From assembly GCF_900496995.4 (NCBI RefSeq), contig NC_044019.1:5553501-5617500 (forward strand): a stretch of 64,000 bases of DNA, in the 5' to 3' direction. Shown piece by piece: positions 44,178 through 57,177 of this stretch (position 1 is its first letter; each line of letters starts with the position of its first letter). The notes beneath the pieces are model-generated. The model was given only the letters and a program-made list of their open reading frames with translations. It made no database searches and was not told the origin of the DNA. A program made the position numbers and the translations under genes. This stretch comes from Aquila chrysaetos chrysaetos. Lineage: Eukaryota; Chordata; Aves; Accipitriformes; Accipitridae.

Positions 44178-45257
44178 GATACAGAGGACCAAATTAGCAA
44201 ATTTAGCCTTACTTCAACTTAAACTTTCCTTATAGGGAGCTCATTTTCTGTGTTCATAAACTGTAGTAAAGAGCTGTTTTAGCACAATAGCTTGAACCCT
44301 GCCCACAGTGAAGAAGCCATTTCGACAAGCCCCAGTTTTCTCTCCTCCCTGCTCCCTTGCTTCCCAGAAATCAATCAATATCAAAAGCTCTGTATGAAGA
44401 CTGCATAAGAAAGCTAACTGCAAGTGCCTTTACTTGTTACTATTTTTGTCAGGCATCATGCTAGGAAGAAACTAGCTTTTCCCGCTAGTTTTGCTACAGC
44501 TTCATTACCTTAAAGACAACATTTCTTACCTCTGCTACTCCAATACAGCCTCACAGCCCAGCAAAATCATACTTCAGGTAGGAAACCTTCACCATAAAAA
44601 GACAGGCATGCTACAGGAGTACATTAGTCTCAAAAAACAGACTCTTTCAACCACTCTTCCTTTTGCTTATCAAAGTTCAGAGAGTGTTAGAAAACAGCAA
44701 CAAAAAAATCAGGATCCTCTTTCATATTTTACAGAGCCCATTAAGTTCAACATTAAGTTCAACTCCAGTCTGTACCCCAGAGTAAGAAACGCCATCTTAA
44801 ATTTGCCAGGAAAAGGAAGGGCTTTGAAGTGGCAAAACCAGAGAACATTCATGAAAACACCATCATGCAAGTACACATCCCTTATCACAGACCACCTGCG
44901 CTGTCACCTAAACAATTTATGTTCTCAGCTAATTTTTGGCCACTGACATTTGGAAAATAGCACACAGTTTCTTCTTCATTAATGCTGAGCATGTAGGTTG
45001 GAATTGGAGCTGGGAAGAAACCCATATGCAGTCACTCTGGTTTCATTTGAGTACATTAGGACGAGTTCAGTTCACACTCACTAGGAACCACAGCAGGACC
45101 CATCCATCCCTCCAAACCCCAACACCACCGTGCAGCGTCCCTAGGAGCAATAAGTGCAGAACAAGAAACCTTCCTTCAAAATAAGGCCCATGAGCCTGCT
45201 GTTTCAACAAGATGCTCCACAGAGAGTAACCTCTGCTTTAACTACACCTAGCTCTAA
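44178..45257. other. Intergenic, nothing recognised
   Basis: AT-rich DNA; the 151-codon frame at 44491–44946 shows no domain, splice sites or codon bias that I can defend. Confidence 0.4.
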
Positions 45258-45609
45258 CTACACCCCAACCCCCATTCCCCGTCCCCCTGCGCCGCTGCGG
45301 GGAGGAGGTGGAGAATTTGGGCATAAAGTTAAACCTGGGAAGAAGGGATGGGTGGGGGAAAGGGTTTTAAGAATTGGTTTATTTCTCACTATCCTTGTTT
45401 TGATTTGATTAGTAGTAAATTAAATTGATTTTGTTTCTTCCCCAAGTTGAGCCTGTCTTTTGCCCGTGACCATAACACTGGTGAGTGATCCCTCCCTGTT
45501 CTTGTCTCAACCCACGAGCTTTTCGTTACATCCTCATCCCGCCAGGGCCGGGGGGGAGTGATCCAGTGGCTTCACGGTGCTTTGTTAGCAGCTGGGCTTA
45601 ACCACGACA
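45258..45609 (+). mobile_element. LTR 3' fragment (8925/12783 family)
   Basis: CCCCCATTCCCCGTCCCCCTGCGCCGC, GGGTTTTAAGAATTGGTTTATTTCTCA, AAATTGATTTTGTTTCTTCCCCAAGTTGAGCCTG and the end GCTTAACCACGACA match the 3' third of the LTRs at 8925 and 12783. The 5' part is missing. It abuts a CR1 fragment directly at 45610. Confidence 0.85.
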
Positions 45610-45925
45610 GCCCATTGATCTGGCCTGTCCAGATCCCTCTGTAGAGCCTTCCTACCCTCAAACAGATCAACCCTCCTGCCCAGCTTGGTGTCCTCTGCAA
45701 ACTGACTGAGGGTGCTCTCAATCCCCTCGTTCAGATCACTGATAAAGATATTAAACAGAACTGGCCCCAGTACTGAGCCCTGGGGAACACCACTTTTGAC
45801 CAGCCGCCAACTGGATTTAACTCCATTCTCCACCACTCTTTGGGCTCGGCCATCCAGCCAGTTTTTTACTCAGCGAAGAGCTCGTCCATCCAAGCCATGA
45901 ACAGCCAGGTTGCTGAAATCCCACC
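45610..45925 (-). mobile_element. CR1 LINE fragment, reverse-transcriptase core
   Basis: The minus strand reads [20 protein letters not shown] then [20 protein letters not shown] and [12 protein letters not shown], the CR1 RT region. The catalytic (F/Y)ADD is FAED, so it would be inactive. It is open for about 80 codons and truncated at both ends; at the low end it is fused to an LTR fragment. Confidence 0.92.
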
Positions 45926-48028
45926 CCATCCCTTGGCCAGTTGCCTTAAAACGATGTTTTTTGCAAGTGCTGCCATGTGGATTCTCTGCTGTCTAATAGG
46001 GTTGAGTGGTGCTGAACCTTGCTTCTGACCAGGAGCACAAGGAGTTTCTCCCCCCCTTTATTCCACCACTGGGTTTTATGAAGGTTTATAGCACATCTTT
46101 GGGGATTTCACTCTTCTGGCAAGTGTGGATGAGACTGGTTGTGGCTCTGGCTTTACTGGTGGAGCCGCTGGGGGACAGAGGGGTAAAGGCATGCATCATG
46201 CTCACAGCATCTCATCCCCTTGCAGCTCAGTACTGAACCATCCTCTTCCAAGCCTGAACCCAGGGCTGAGCAGAGGGACATGAGTGGCTGCGAATTTGTG
46301 GGGGATAAATAACCCGGGACCTCTCTGCCGCTTGCAGTGGATCTCGGAAGGCTGGGAAGGCATGTCCCCATGCAGGCACCAGCCCCTCACCCCAGGGCTT
46401 TGCTGGCCACAAAGCTGAGGGACATCACCAGCAGCTTCCCCCCCCACTCAATATCGTAATTAAGACCAAAAATTGAAATTAAAATGAACAGTGCATTGCT
46501 TTAAAATGACTTTTGACTGGATTCGTGGCTCTTGTTCCACAGTCCTGTTGCCCCGAGAAGAGCCTCATCCTTCCCATTGCAATAATTGGGGGGGAAAATG
46601 GGTCTTTGTCTGCCTTGGGGCACAGATTTGGGGTAAGAAATGCTGGTTTTGGTGCCCAACGGGCACTAACAGGGCACAGCCAGCCCCATCTCCCTGACAG
46701 TGGCCAGCAGCTGGCTGCCCAAAACCATGTCCATCCTGCAGCTGCTTTTAGCAGGATGCTAATTGCTTATGTGCAATTGTAATTAAAGCTTTACAGGAAG
46801 GAAAATCCCCTTGATTGAGGACGGGGAAAGGGCCAGGTAACAAGGGAGCCCAGTGCATTAAGTGTGCCCATTCTCGATGCTGAGCATACCCTGCCCACCC
46901 TCACGTGCCCGACTGAGCACAGAAACATTTACTGGCAGCATCTTGAAAAAATATATGTATATTAGATATTGATTTCCAAGACGTTCTCATCATGATCAGT
47001 AGTGGCAGCAGGAACAGCAGCAAAACTGGATTCAAGTCCAGGTATTGCAAAAAGCCCCCCTTGCCCTGCATGTGTGTGGCTGTGACCTGACGGGTGAGTT
47101 CTGTCCCCGCCTTGAATGCCACCACACATGCGAAGGGATGACAGCGTCTTACAGCTCCCACTGGTGCAGCAGTGCTGGCTGGTATTTGGTAACTTGGTGT
47201 TTCTTTTTTATTTGCTGTTGGAGCTCATTTTTGAGATGAAGTAATGCCAAGGGCTGGAAAAGCCCTTTGTGCCCTTGTCCTCCAGCCTGCACGGGTGTCC
47301 CCTGCCCCTGTTCTGCCAGCATTGCTGGGGCTGGGTAGGGAAAAAATTAAAAAAAAAAAAAAAAAAAAAAAGTTAAAATTTGTTTTTCCTCTGCAATTCA
47401 ATGCAGGGAGTGCCCCCAGGCTAGGGGCACTTGGCTGCTGAACTTGGAGGGGGGGACATGGAGGTGGCTCAGAGGCTGCAGCAGTGCAGGGGGGACTGGG
47501 CTGGCTGGGAGAAGAGCAGTGACCAGCCCCGTGCTACCCTGCAAAGTCACCCAAAAGCAGCCAAAAATCACAGTACAAACAGCAGAACAACACTGACAGC
47601 TGCTAAGCCAGGCAGGAGGCGGCAGCGCAGCCCCTCCAGCCCCAAAAACACGCATAAGGGGGAACTGCTGCTCTTTTGAAACCCTGAGCCAAGCAAGCCA
47701 CTGTCCCTGGGCTCCCTGAGCTTTCCCTGGTACCCAAACTCACCCCAGCTAAAGCGAGACTGCAGCCTCCCTCCAGAAGCAATTATGCACGCTTGTATCC
47801 ATGCAAAGCTGCTGAGGCTTCTAAAACTTCAAGTGGTCACCCAAAAGTTTAAAAAAAAAAATAATAATAATAAAAAAATAATCAATGGATCTGGAGGGTT
47901 TCTTTTCCCCCTAAGCATCTCTTTTCTGCAGACAAGGCAGCAAGGGAAAGCTTGGCTGTGGTAGAGCAGCACCGGGCTCAGCCTGCTGCTGCCCACGAGC
48001 TGTGGCAGAAGGCGGTGTGACGAGGCGG
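45926..48028. other. 3' flank of MECR, no gene recognised
   Basis: Contains an A-run at about 47348–47371 and A/AAT-rich sequence at 47850–47885. MECR 3' UTR should begin just below 48029, but a clear polyadenylation signal near the stop is not visible. The first plausible minus-strand AATAAA is about 800 bases further down, near 47207. Confidence 0.4.
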
Positions 48029-51000
48029 TCAGAAGAGGAGGATCTGCTTCGAGGACGCGAACGGCTTCATGGTGGCCTCCAGCGCTGCCTTGTAGTCCTG
48101 GAGCGGGACCTCAGTGCAGGCCGGCGCGGTGAGCTGCCCCCTCCGGATGAGCTGGCACAAGGCATCCATCATGCTGGTCAGGCTCTCCTGGTCTGCAAGG
48201 GAAGGAGGGAGCTCTCACCGTCGCGCATCCAGCGCCTGCGCCGCGCCAGAGCCATCGACTGTCCCTGGGCAAACACCCGCCTGAAGCCATACAGGGTCCC
48301 GGGGATGCCGGGGTGCGATGGGCTCCCAGCTCAGGCACGTGGGATGGGGCAAGAGCCCCCAGCATGGTCCCAGGCCACAGTCCCTGCCCGAGCCACACCG
48401 CCCAGCGCCCGCGTTTCAGCTGCCCTGAGGACTATCAGCATTCATGACACAAGTAAGAACAAAGAGGACGGCACCGGCGTAGCGGTTTGGCACCCGTTCC
48501 CGTGCTGACCTGCCGCACCGGTGCCATCCCTCAGCACCCATCTGGCTCACCCTGCGCATGGTCCTTCTTCCACTGGGTCATCCAGAAGCCGCGGAGCCGC
48601 ACGTCCCGAAAGATGAATGTGCTCTGCAGAGAGAGGGAGCCGTGTACCCGGGTGAGACCTGTGTGTCCCTCCCCAGTGTGACAGCGGTGGAAGGTGGCAG
48701 CGAGGCTCCTCGCTCCTTCGTTAGCGCTCTCATTTGTGAGTCAGGGCACATCGGGATGCAGAGATGTGACTCTGAGGCGTGGAGTCAAAGCAGGTCTGAT
48801 GCCCGGCATCTGCGGGGCCATTTCACACCGCTGGCATTTCACAGCAGCCCAAATCCTCCATAAATAAAGCCAAGAGACCTACACCAGGATGCAAAGCAGC
48901 TCGTCCCGTAATGGACCCCATCAGTTAAATAAAAAGAAGGTTGGAGACTCTCAATTTGCAGGCAGGGGAGAGCTGAGCTCCCGTGGTGCTGAGCGGGAGC
49001 CGAGGAGATGGGGACATCTGCAGTGGAGTACAGGGGACATACCCTGAAGGAAATCAAGAGCATCTCCAGTACTCACCACAGGCACCATCACAGGCTGCTT
49101 TGCCATACCCCCGTAGGTGACCATGGTCCCTTTGGGCCTGGAAGAGGAAGGGGCTATTCGGTTATGCTGTCCCCTATGTGCAGCTTTGACCTTGCAACCT
49201 CTCCCTCTGCTGTCCCCAACCCCACCGCTGCACCGACGGGGCTGTTCTCGCACCAAGGGCTCCCCCAGTTACCCCTCAGACTCCACTTTCCAGAGCTCCC
49301 CTCTCGCCCCCATGCACCATTAGCTGAATTTGCAGCTAAATACACCGGTTATACCTGGCCAGGACCTGGTGGACCTTCATAACCGGACCTCAGCAGCCTC
49401 CAGCCACCGGCAGCGTTTGAGACACGCACTGATGATGGGTTAACTTTAAGTCACTGCTATTTTCCAAACCCACTTCTTCTTCCCTCATCTCCCCTCTCCA
49501 AAACTTCAGTGATTATCAACATCAGCTAACAACATCTCCAGCCACCTCTTGCACTCTGGGGGCTCTGGAGCAGGACCCCCCGGTGCCAGCTGCTGTCCCC
49601 AAGCCTGTGCCCAAGCCACCACCCAGCCAAACTTACTGCAGATGCCGCAGCATCTCCGTAGTGCTTTTGCCTCCAACGCAGTTCAGGGCGAGCCGGGGCT
49701 TCGGGATGCTCTGCAAGAGTTTATCAAGAAGGTTCCCAAATTTTAGGGCTCCTTTTGAGGATGGGACCGCGGTTCTTGAGGGAGCAACTGCCTTAACCTC
49801 AACATTTACCTGGGGGCAGCTAAGAGTCGTAGAGCTAAAATTTATGGTCTGACCCTTGCGGTAGCAGCCAAAGCCCTCAACTTCTGAGGCTAAATGCTGA
49901 TCTAAAGAGAGATTTGTCCTTCCCACCATCCCTGCACCCTTTCCCCGCAGTGCTGAACCGCAGGGACAGCCCCAAGCGGTCTCTCCAGTACGATCAGTAT
50001 TGAGGTACCTTAAATATATCTTTCATTTCTGGCTTTCTCAGCATCTCCTCCGTGATGACATGGTCTGCGCCCAGAGCCATCAGCCTCTCCACCAGCTTTG
50101 GGAGATCAGGTCTGGGGGAGGAAAATAAAACAGGGCTCAATGAGCCAGAAAGCAGTGTCACCTCCTCCCTCCTGCTCAGACATAGCTCGGGGACAACAGG
50201 GCAGAGGCTGGAGGACACCTTGGAGAAGCAAACAGGAGAAAATCCTGGGTTGGAATGGCAGGATGACCGAATCCAGCTCCCAAACTTGCCCAGCCTCCTG
50301 CCAACCTCCAGCCCAGGCTGAGGGCAGCTCCTGCCCCGCAGAGGACCTTCTCCTCTCCCAGGGGACCCACCTGTCCCTCACCACGTTGATGGTCTTGATG
50401 CCGGAGGCTTTGGCGATCTGGATAACAGCCTGGCCCACGCCGCTGTTGGCAGCGTTCTGGATGACAGAGTCACCTGGATATAAATAAATCCAGATTTTCA
50501 TTGCAGAAGCGACTGGCAAATCCAGCCGGATTTCTTTCCACTCGGCAAAGCCGTACCCGGAGCCAGGGTCTCGAAGTCGGCCAGCATGCGGTACGCCGTG
50601 CACGGGTTGACGCTCAGAGTGGCGGCACACAGCACCGGGATGTCACTGGGCACCTTCAGCAGCATCTCCTCGGGGAAGACCCCCTGCGTCCGCCATGTCC
50701 CTGGGGTACCGGCAGCATCGCAGCCGGCACGGGCAGAGCGGCGGGAAGGTGGGCAAGGAAAGGAAAATGTTATGAGACCTCAATTCATGCCATAGCCTTA
50801 ACGCCGGTCGCGGCAGCATCACCACTCCGTGCACAGTCTAAATCCTGGAAAGTGAATTATGAAACATTTTTCCATATGGGCATGGCCAAAATATTGCAAG
50901 AGGCAGGGGATGGATCCCCCATTGCCTGCCAAGATTTATCACCCAGCAAAGTCTAATCAATTCCCAGAGGGATAAAGGGACTTGGGCTCCCTGGGCACAG

Positions 51001-54000
51001 GGAGTGTGCAGAGCTAATGGAAATACTCCCCATCCTGTGGATGAGCCCATATATTCAAAGCCAATTTACTTAGATTTAGTACCTCTATGTTTATATCCAA
51101 TTTAACCCGCTATCATCCATTTACTTTTTTTTTTAATGTTTAAAAATATCACATTTGGATCTTAACTAGATAGCTTTCCTTCTCCCATTAAGTGAAAAAG
51201 CCTTTTAAGAAGAAATAGGCAAAGAAGCTGTTACACTAAACCAGAACCGACAATTTTTCTGGCCATTGGCATTTTGGAGGAGCACAAGAGACATTTGTTG
51301 GAAAATAAATTCCCATGCTTTCCCATCAGAACACTATTAAGGACAAAACTGTAATGGGATATAACCATGACCTTGCACAGGTTAAATGCTTTAGCCTGGG
51401 TCTTTAAAGAAGCTCTAAGTAGATGTGACAAAACACAGTTGTTTCCAGAGAAGCAGATTGCTGCAATGCTTTATAATGGCACAGAAGCCCCATAAATGGT
51501 CCATGCTATAGAAAAGTAGATTCTTTCTAAATTCAAGTTTAGCATAAGTAATGGCATCACTACTGTTGCTATTGCAAGTGCTGCAGGTTTTCGCATTGCA
51601 TGTGTTCTGTGCACAGCAGCCCCTTCCCCGGGGACCCCCATCCTTTCCCAGAGCCCCCTTGCATCTGCAGAGGATGAGCAGCATCACTTGCTGTGGCTGG
51701 GGATCAGGTACTGAGCTTGCCTTAAAAAAAAAAAAAAAAAAAAATTAAAAATAAAAATACATGGTGGAAATAATAAAACTTAAACCAAGATATAAACAGG
51801 TAAGAAATTAAGATGCCTTTGTGCAGCTCCAGCAGTCATCCTGATGCTTCTTGTCTGAGACAATCCAGCCCATTATATTCATGATTAGGCTAATATGGCA
51901 CTAAATGGGTTCCAACTGCTGCTTCCCTCGCCCAACATTCTCTAATTGAGCTTTTTTTTCCATCTTAAGTCACATCTGATTAGATGTAATTGCTGTAAGC
52001 GGGAGGGGCACGTGGCTCTACCCACACCCAGCAAAGACAGTACTTTGGAGAACAGCAGTTTTGCTCCGGAACCCCCAAAATCCCCGCACCAGCTTCCCAA
52101 GCATCGGTTTGCATGAGAGCATGACCACAGATTTGCTCTCCATGCAGGCTTGGGCAGCTCCTGGTGGGCTTGAGCATCCCAAAAATCCCCCGAGAAGATG
52201 CTTTGCAGGTGGCGGGGTGCAGAGGAGGACCTCACTGGTGCGCAAGGATCCAGCAGTGCCGTGGCTCCCGGCGCCGAGGATGCCGGGGTATGCACTCACC
52301 GACTCCGGCGGCTGCCGGGATGACCCAGTCCCCGGGTTTCAGAGCCGTCACACGACGCCCGACCTCCAGCACTTCCCCGACACCTTCGTTCCCTCCCACG
52401 GCCGGCAGTGGGGAGAGGATGGCGTAGGTCCCTGCCGGGAAGCCAGAAGTAAGCTGCAGACCTCATCACACCCCAGAGCTCCCCATCCCACGTCCGAACC
52501 CTCCAAGAGCATCATGCGAGAATTAATATGCAAAAAAGATGCAGCCAGCACGTTACCTTGGATCATATTGATGTCAGCGGGATTGATGGGGGCTGCCAAC
52601 ATCTTGACGTGGACATCGGAGTCCCTCAGCTCGGCCACCTCGAGGTCCTTTAGTCTGAACAGGGAGACACAAAGGAAAAGTGCATTAATACAGGCTTGGC
52701 TGATGTCTTCTGCACCTTCGTTTAAGCTGGAAAGAGATGTCCACATCACACATGCGACGCATTAGACTTAAAATATACAGCACCATATTCCCTATCTCAT
52801 CTATAATTCTGTAGCCTGGTCTCCTCCAGCAAAGAAACTCATCATCCAGCTTAGACGACCCCATCGAGCCTCCTCTGTCCCCAGGGAGCAGCAGGTAGCA
52901 ATGCCCACATCCACCCCTAAACCTCACACCCTTAGCCGGGGTTAGGAACAAACCCTCAATAGTCCTTGCACAGAAAAAAGCCCCTCCAAGAGGGATGACG
53001 TCCCCAACCCCTTTGCCACAAGGCTGTTTTAAATGCGATGAAGATGCTCTTACACCAAGGGAGGAGCGGGGCTGGTTAATTTAGCTTGTCTCCCTCCCAC
53101 AAATGTATCCTCCTGGCATGCACAGCCCTTCTGGAATTGCAATATAAAACTTCTGGGATACCTTGGGTCTTGCAAGGCTCCTCCAGAAAACCCAGCACCA
53201 CCACACCACAGACCAAGGGGAAAGAGGAACCGGGAGCTCGATGACTGCCTGACCCATCTCCCAGCCAGGGCAAACCCATCCAGCCGTGCCCATTTGCAAG
53301 CTGAAGGCAATTTTAACTACATTTAAATGAGCTGGGGGCTCCGCAAAGGCTGCCAATTTTAAGAGCTGTTATTTGCTGCAAATACACGCCACTAACATGT
53401 CATTAGGAACAATACACTAAATTTCTCTTCGTGGCTTGGCTCTGTGCTGGCAAAGGGGTTTCCTCCTTTCTTCCTCCAAGCTGCCTGGCTGATTTGGGGA
53501 TGACTTCAAGGTTTGAATGAAACAGCACCGTGTGCGTGTCAGAAGGCTTTTAGCACACGGGAATTTGCATCGCCAGCTGCAGCTCTGGCTACATCTGGTC
53601 CCACGTATGCTCCAGCACTGGGTTTGGGTGAGGGCATCAGGCTCCAGCTCTCGCTTTCAGCAGCGGCCACCCAGACAGAAAGCCCACAGCTTGAATCCTT
53701 GCTGAGCATCCTTGCTACATGGGTGCATCCCCAAGCGCAGAAATCCTCTGTCTGCATCATGCAAATCCCCCGCCGCTGTCACTCTGGCTGTCCCATCCCT
53801 GCACACCCATGTCAGGGGACAGGTCTCTCTGGCTTTTGCAAGTATTTTCCTTTCCTAATTAGCAATTAGGACAATGAGACGTGAGGGAGGCTCCCAGGAA
53901 GGTCGAAAAACCTCACTTGGAGAGTTAGGCATCAGCGAGGTGCAGGATATGGCCCTGCAGCCACTGAGTATGACCAAGAGTCCTGACTTTAGTGGATTTT

Positions 54001-55822
54001 GCTCAAAACCACGCGTTTTTGCCAAGGTTATTAATTATGAAGCCAGGTGTGTGTCTAACATCCGAGCAAGAGGCAGCAGTGGCTGCTGTGCAAACCACCT
54101 GCCAGAATTAGCAGGATTAAGTTAGCTCCTTGCAAACCCGCTTCAAACCGAACCACAAGGCTTTGGCAGGAAAACACGGTGACTCCATCCTGTTTAAGGT
54201 TTAAAAAAATTAAAAATAAAATAAAAATCAGCATTACAAGACACAGCGACCTATTCAGAGGCATTGCTGCTGATGGGCACCCGTGCCTCCCGCTCCCTGG
54301 CCTCCAGCAATGCTGTCTCCACGCTGTATGTATTTTTCTGCCTTGTTAGGCAGCAAATTAAATAATTTTGGGGTTTGCCACACTCTGCATGTCCGACTAA
54401 TTGAAATCCCTTCCTTTTACTTAAATGAGGTTAAATATTGAAGTTAAAGTTAATACCATGCAGCACCTCCACACAAGCATCAGCTGGGTGCCAGCACCTT
54501 GGGCAAGAACCTACCACTCAGATTTCCATTGCATTAAAAAAAATTAGATTTATATTAGACAGACAGACAGATTTTTTGATGGAGGCTGCTAAAAGCCAAC
54601 AAACCAACAAAATCCCACATCACCGAGCAAAGTAACGCTCACTAATCTTAACAAATTCAGCAGGTTGCGCAAAAAGCCGCTGTTTCAGCTGGCCGGGGGA
54701 TTTACGGCTCGTCCTGCCCCGCTTTAGTGTTATGGGAACTCGGGTATTTTCAGAAATCTGCAAAAAAGAGAAGTCATGAAGCACAAGACTGGCCTTGCAC
54801 AAGCAATGGGGTGAGGGCAGCAAATCTTAGGAGCCATCAGCGGTTACAAGCACTGTTGCACAATTAAATGGTCATAAGGAAAAGCAACTGTCCATCCCCA
54901 AAAAACCCCCGGCGGTTTGGTGTCTGGATGCACCCAGATAACGTATCAGCATCTCCTGCGTTTCTAGGGGTGACCTGAGCCGGTTCAAGCAGGGCAGCAA
55001 GTCCTCGAGGTTTCCTCCCTTGAAAAAATGAGGCATAAAAGCTACCAAAATGTGACTTTCCCCCTTGCAAAGCTTTTTGGCTGTTCTAGAAAGAAAATCC
55101 CGTGCCGCTCCCGAGCGCCAGCCGCTGTCCCCAAAAACCACTCGCGATGCCGGCGGGCACGACACTGGCTTGGTCCCTTAACTGGGACCTCAAAGAGAAA
55201 CCCCGTCAGTGGGATGCGACCGAGGATGAAGAGACAGCGAGGGCTCAGACCTACCCCATCGTACCCCAAATTAAGCAAAAATGGGCTTCCTGGGAAAAAC
55301 ACGTGGTTTTAAGGCAAACTGAAGGAACGGCAGCAGGCAGGTGGGGGATGAGGGAAACGGGGGCACCCCCGGGGTCCCTGCGTGCGCGGGAGCCTCCGAG
55401 CACCCTCGGCGTGGCCCCGGGGGTCCTGCAGGGAGCTGCACCCCATCCCTACTCCCCTGCCCCTGGGGTGGGCAACCCCCCCCCCCCCGCAACGCACCCC
55501 CAAAGCAGCCCACCAGCACCCCCAGACCCACACACCTCCCCACGACACTCCCCCCACGCTTCGCCCCTCTGCTAGCCCCCACCCCATTTCTGCACCCCCT
55601 ACTGCAACGCACCCCAGTACAGCCCCCCCCACCTGCACCCCCCCATACCTGCACCCCCCCCTCCCACGATGTGTGTCCCCCCCCTTACTGCACGACGGCC
55701 GCGGGTTCCCCGTGCCGCTCATAGAGCAGCCCCCGCGGGGGGGGGGCCCGCGCCGTGGCCGAGCGCGTCCGCGCTGGGGGGGTCCGCGCCCCGCGCAGCA
55801 CCCGCGCTGCCGCCCGCTGCAT
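48029..55822 (-). CDS. MECR: MECR, mitochondrial trans-2-enoyl-CoA reductase, complete
   Basis: Ten coding exons: 55689–55822, 52557–52654, 52300–52431, 50557–50700, 50371–50473, 50009–50111, 49637–49710, 49077–49137, 48551–48623, 48029–48192. They total 1086 bases (361 aa plus stop); all introns are GT-AG and phases match throughout. The enzyme reduces trans-2-enoyl thioesters with NADPH, the last step of mitochondrial fatty-acid synthesis that feeds lipoic acid production. Residues 1–30 are Arg/Ala-rich without acids, a mitochondrial presequence. [17 protein letters not shown] and the catalytic-site tyrosine (Y80, in QGTYAIL) are kept. So are LPAVGGNEG, the nucleotide-binding [19 protein letters not shown] and [14 protein letters not shown], and the [13 protein letters not shown] and [13 protein letters not shown] stretches. 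The family is the MDR (quinone-reductase-like) group; human MECR has 373 aa. The start is the only ATG in frame ahead of the presequence. The final residues are QILLF where mammals have QILTM. Confidence 0.97.
50701..52299 (-). other. MECR intron 3
   Basis: About 1.6 kb between the exons ending AAGVG and starting GTWRT. It contains an A-run at about 51723–51744 and no recognised repeat family or nested gene. Confidence 0.8.
52655..55688 (-). other. MECR intron 1 (3.0 kb)
   Basis: The largest MECR intron. I see no nested gene. The part next to exon 1 (55420–55688) is C-rich with several runs of eight or more C on the + strand (G-runs on the transcript). Confidence 0.85.
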
Positions 55823-55825
55823 TCC

Positions 55826-55885
55826 GGCTCGGCTCGGCTCGGCTCGGCTCGGCTCGGCTCGGCTCGGCTCGGCTCGGCTCGGCTC
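55826..55885. repeat. (GGCTC)12 pentanucleotide repeat at the MECR start
   Basis: Twelve perfect GGCTC units on the + strand ((GAGCC)12 on the transcript strand), ending three bases upstream of the MECR ATG. It therefore lies in the 5' UTR, or in the core promoter if transcription starts inside it. Confidence 0.97.
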
Positions 55886-55889
55886 GGTT

Positions 55890-55995
55890 GAGGCCGGCGC
55901 CGCCGCCAGTGGCGTCCCGAGGGCAGCCCCGCCCCCGCCGGGTCGGCCCCGCCCCCCCATCGGGTCGGCCCCGCCCCCCCGCCCGCCTTAAGGCG
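55890..55995 (-). promoter_or_regulatory. MECR: MECR CpG-island promoter with GC boxes
   Basis: Multiple CCCCGCCCCC boxes (55926–55984) lie within two copies of a GGGTCGGCCCCGCCCCCCC block, about 110–160 bases upstream of the ATG. They are typical Sp1-type sites of a TATA-less housekeeping promoter. Confidence 0.65.
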
Positions 55996-57177
55996 GCTCG
56001 GCCATACCTGCGATGAGCCGGCGGGGTCTCTGCGGGGCGGCCCGGGGATGGCGGGGCGGGGGGGGGGTGTGTGTTTTTCCCGGGATTACCCGGGCCGGGA
56101 TCCGGCTTCGGGGCTGGTTTATCCCAAAAGGCTCTTAAAAATATTAACTGTGCCGGTGTCAGTGCGGCGAAGGCAGCGCCAACTCCCCGTGCCGAGCCGT
56201 GCCAGCCCAGAGGCCTGGGTGATGGGCACGGGAGCATCCTGCAGACCCCAGGCGACGGCGTCCTTGGAACTTGGCGCACGTGATGAGACATTTTGGGGAG
56301 AACAGCCCCTTTTCTCTGATTTATGAACCGGCGGCTTCCACCCCCCCTGGAAGGGACGTGTGTGCTTGCTATAGGCAGGGAAAGCTGCATGGCAAATGTT
56401 CATCAGATGATTATTTAAAACAACAGATGCCTGGCACAAGTGGTGAGAAAAAAATTCCTAATAGTAATTTAATTCAATGTTTTGTATAATTATCTTGAAG
56501 GAAAGGTCTCATTTATTCTTCCAATTAAAACTGATTAGATCAGAGGGAGAAAAGGGAAGTGAAGATGCCTGCCTTACTGATCGACCTGTCACAGCAGAAG
56601 AAACAGCGGGGTTTAAAAATAATTTCTCCTTTCAAAAATTTCTTTTTTTTCTCACCAGGCTATAAAGAATTCACCCTTACGTTGCCAGTCCAGACCCACC
56701 TGACCCACTTCAACCTCAGCAGCCCAACCCACCCGCCGGGTGTTTCGATGTTTTTCAGCAGCCCGACTCTCGGGTACGTGAAAAATCTTTGCCTTCTGGC
56801 CAGTCCGTGATCACTTCCAAAATTCCCGGGCGATGGGGGTTTCCTGTGCGAGCCCGTTTGGGCGATCAGTGCAACCTGCTCACTCCACGTTGGCATCAGC
56901 GGCGTGATGTGCGGAGGGAACCTTCCCTTGGAACGTCCCTGCTGCCCAGAAAGGCCGTTAGGACAGATGGAGCCCAAAGTCATGGACTAAATGAACTCAA
57001 CAGACATTTTATCGGGATGGTCCATAGACTAAGGGAATGATATCTCTGTGTGTGTGTGTATATATATCTATCTATCTCTCAAAGCATAGGAAAGGTGATG
57101 GTGATTAATTGGGATGTATTGGGAAGTGTGGGACCTGAGCATGACGTAAATGGTACAGAATAATGGGTAGTGGGTAC
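55996..57177. other. Upstream flank of MECR, nothing recognised
   Basis: CpG-rich to about 56.3 kb, then AT-rich with a (TG)n(TA)n stretch near 57045–57075. Small ORFs only. Confidence 0.4.

Noticed and set aside
56048..56326. 92-codon + strand ORF upstream of MECR as a divergent gene
   Set aside because: CpG-island sequence with no splice sites, domain or polyadenylation signal; more likely promoter flank.
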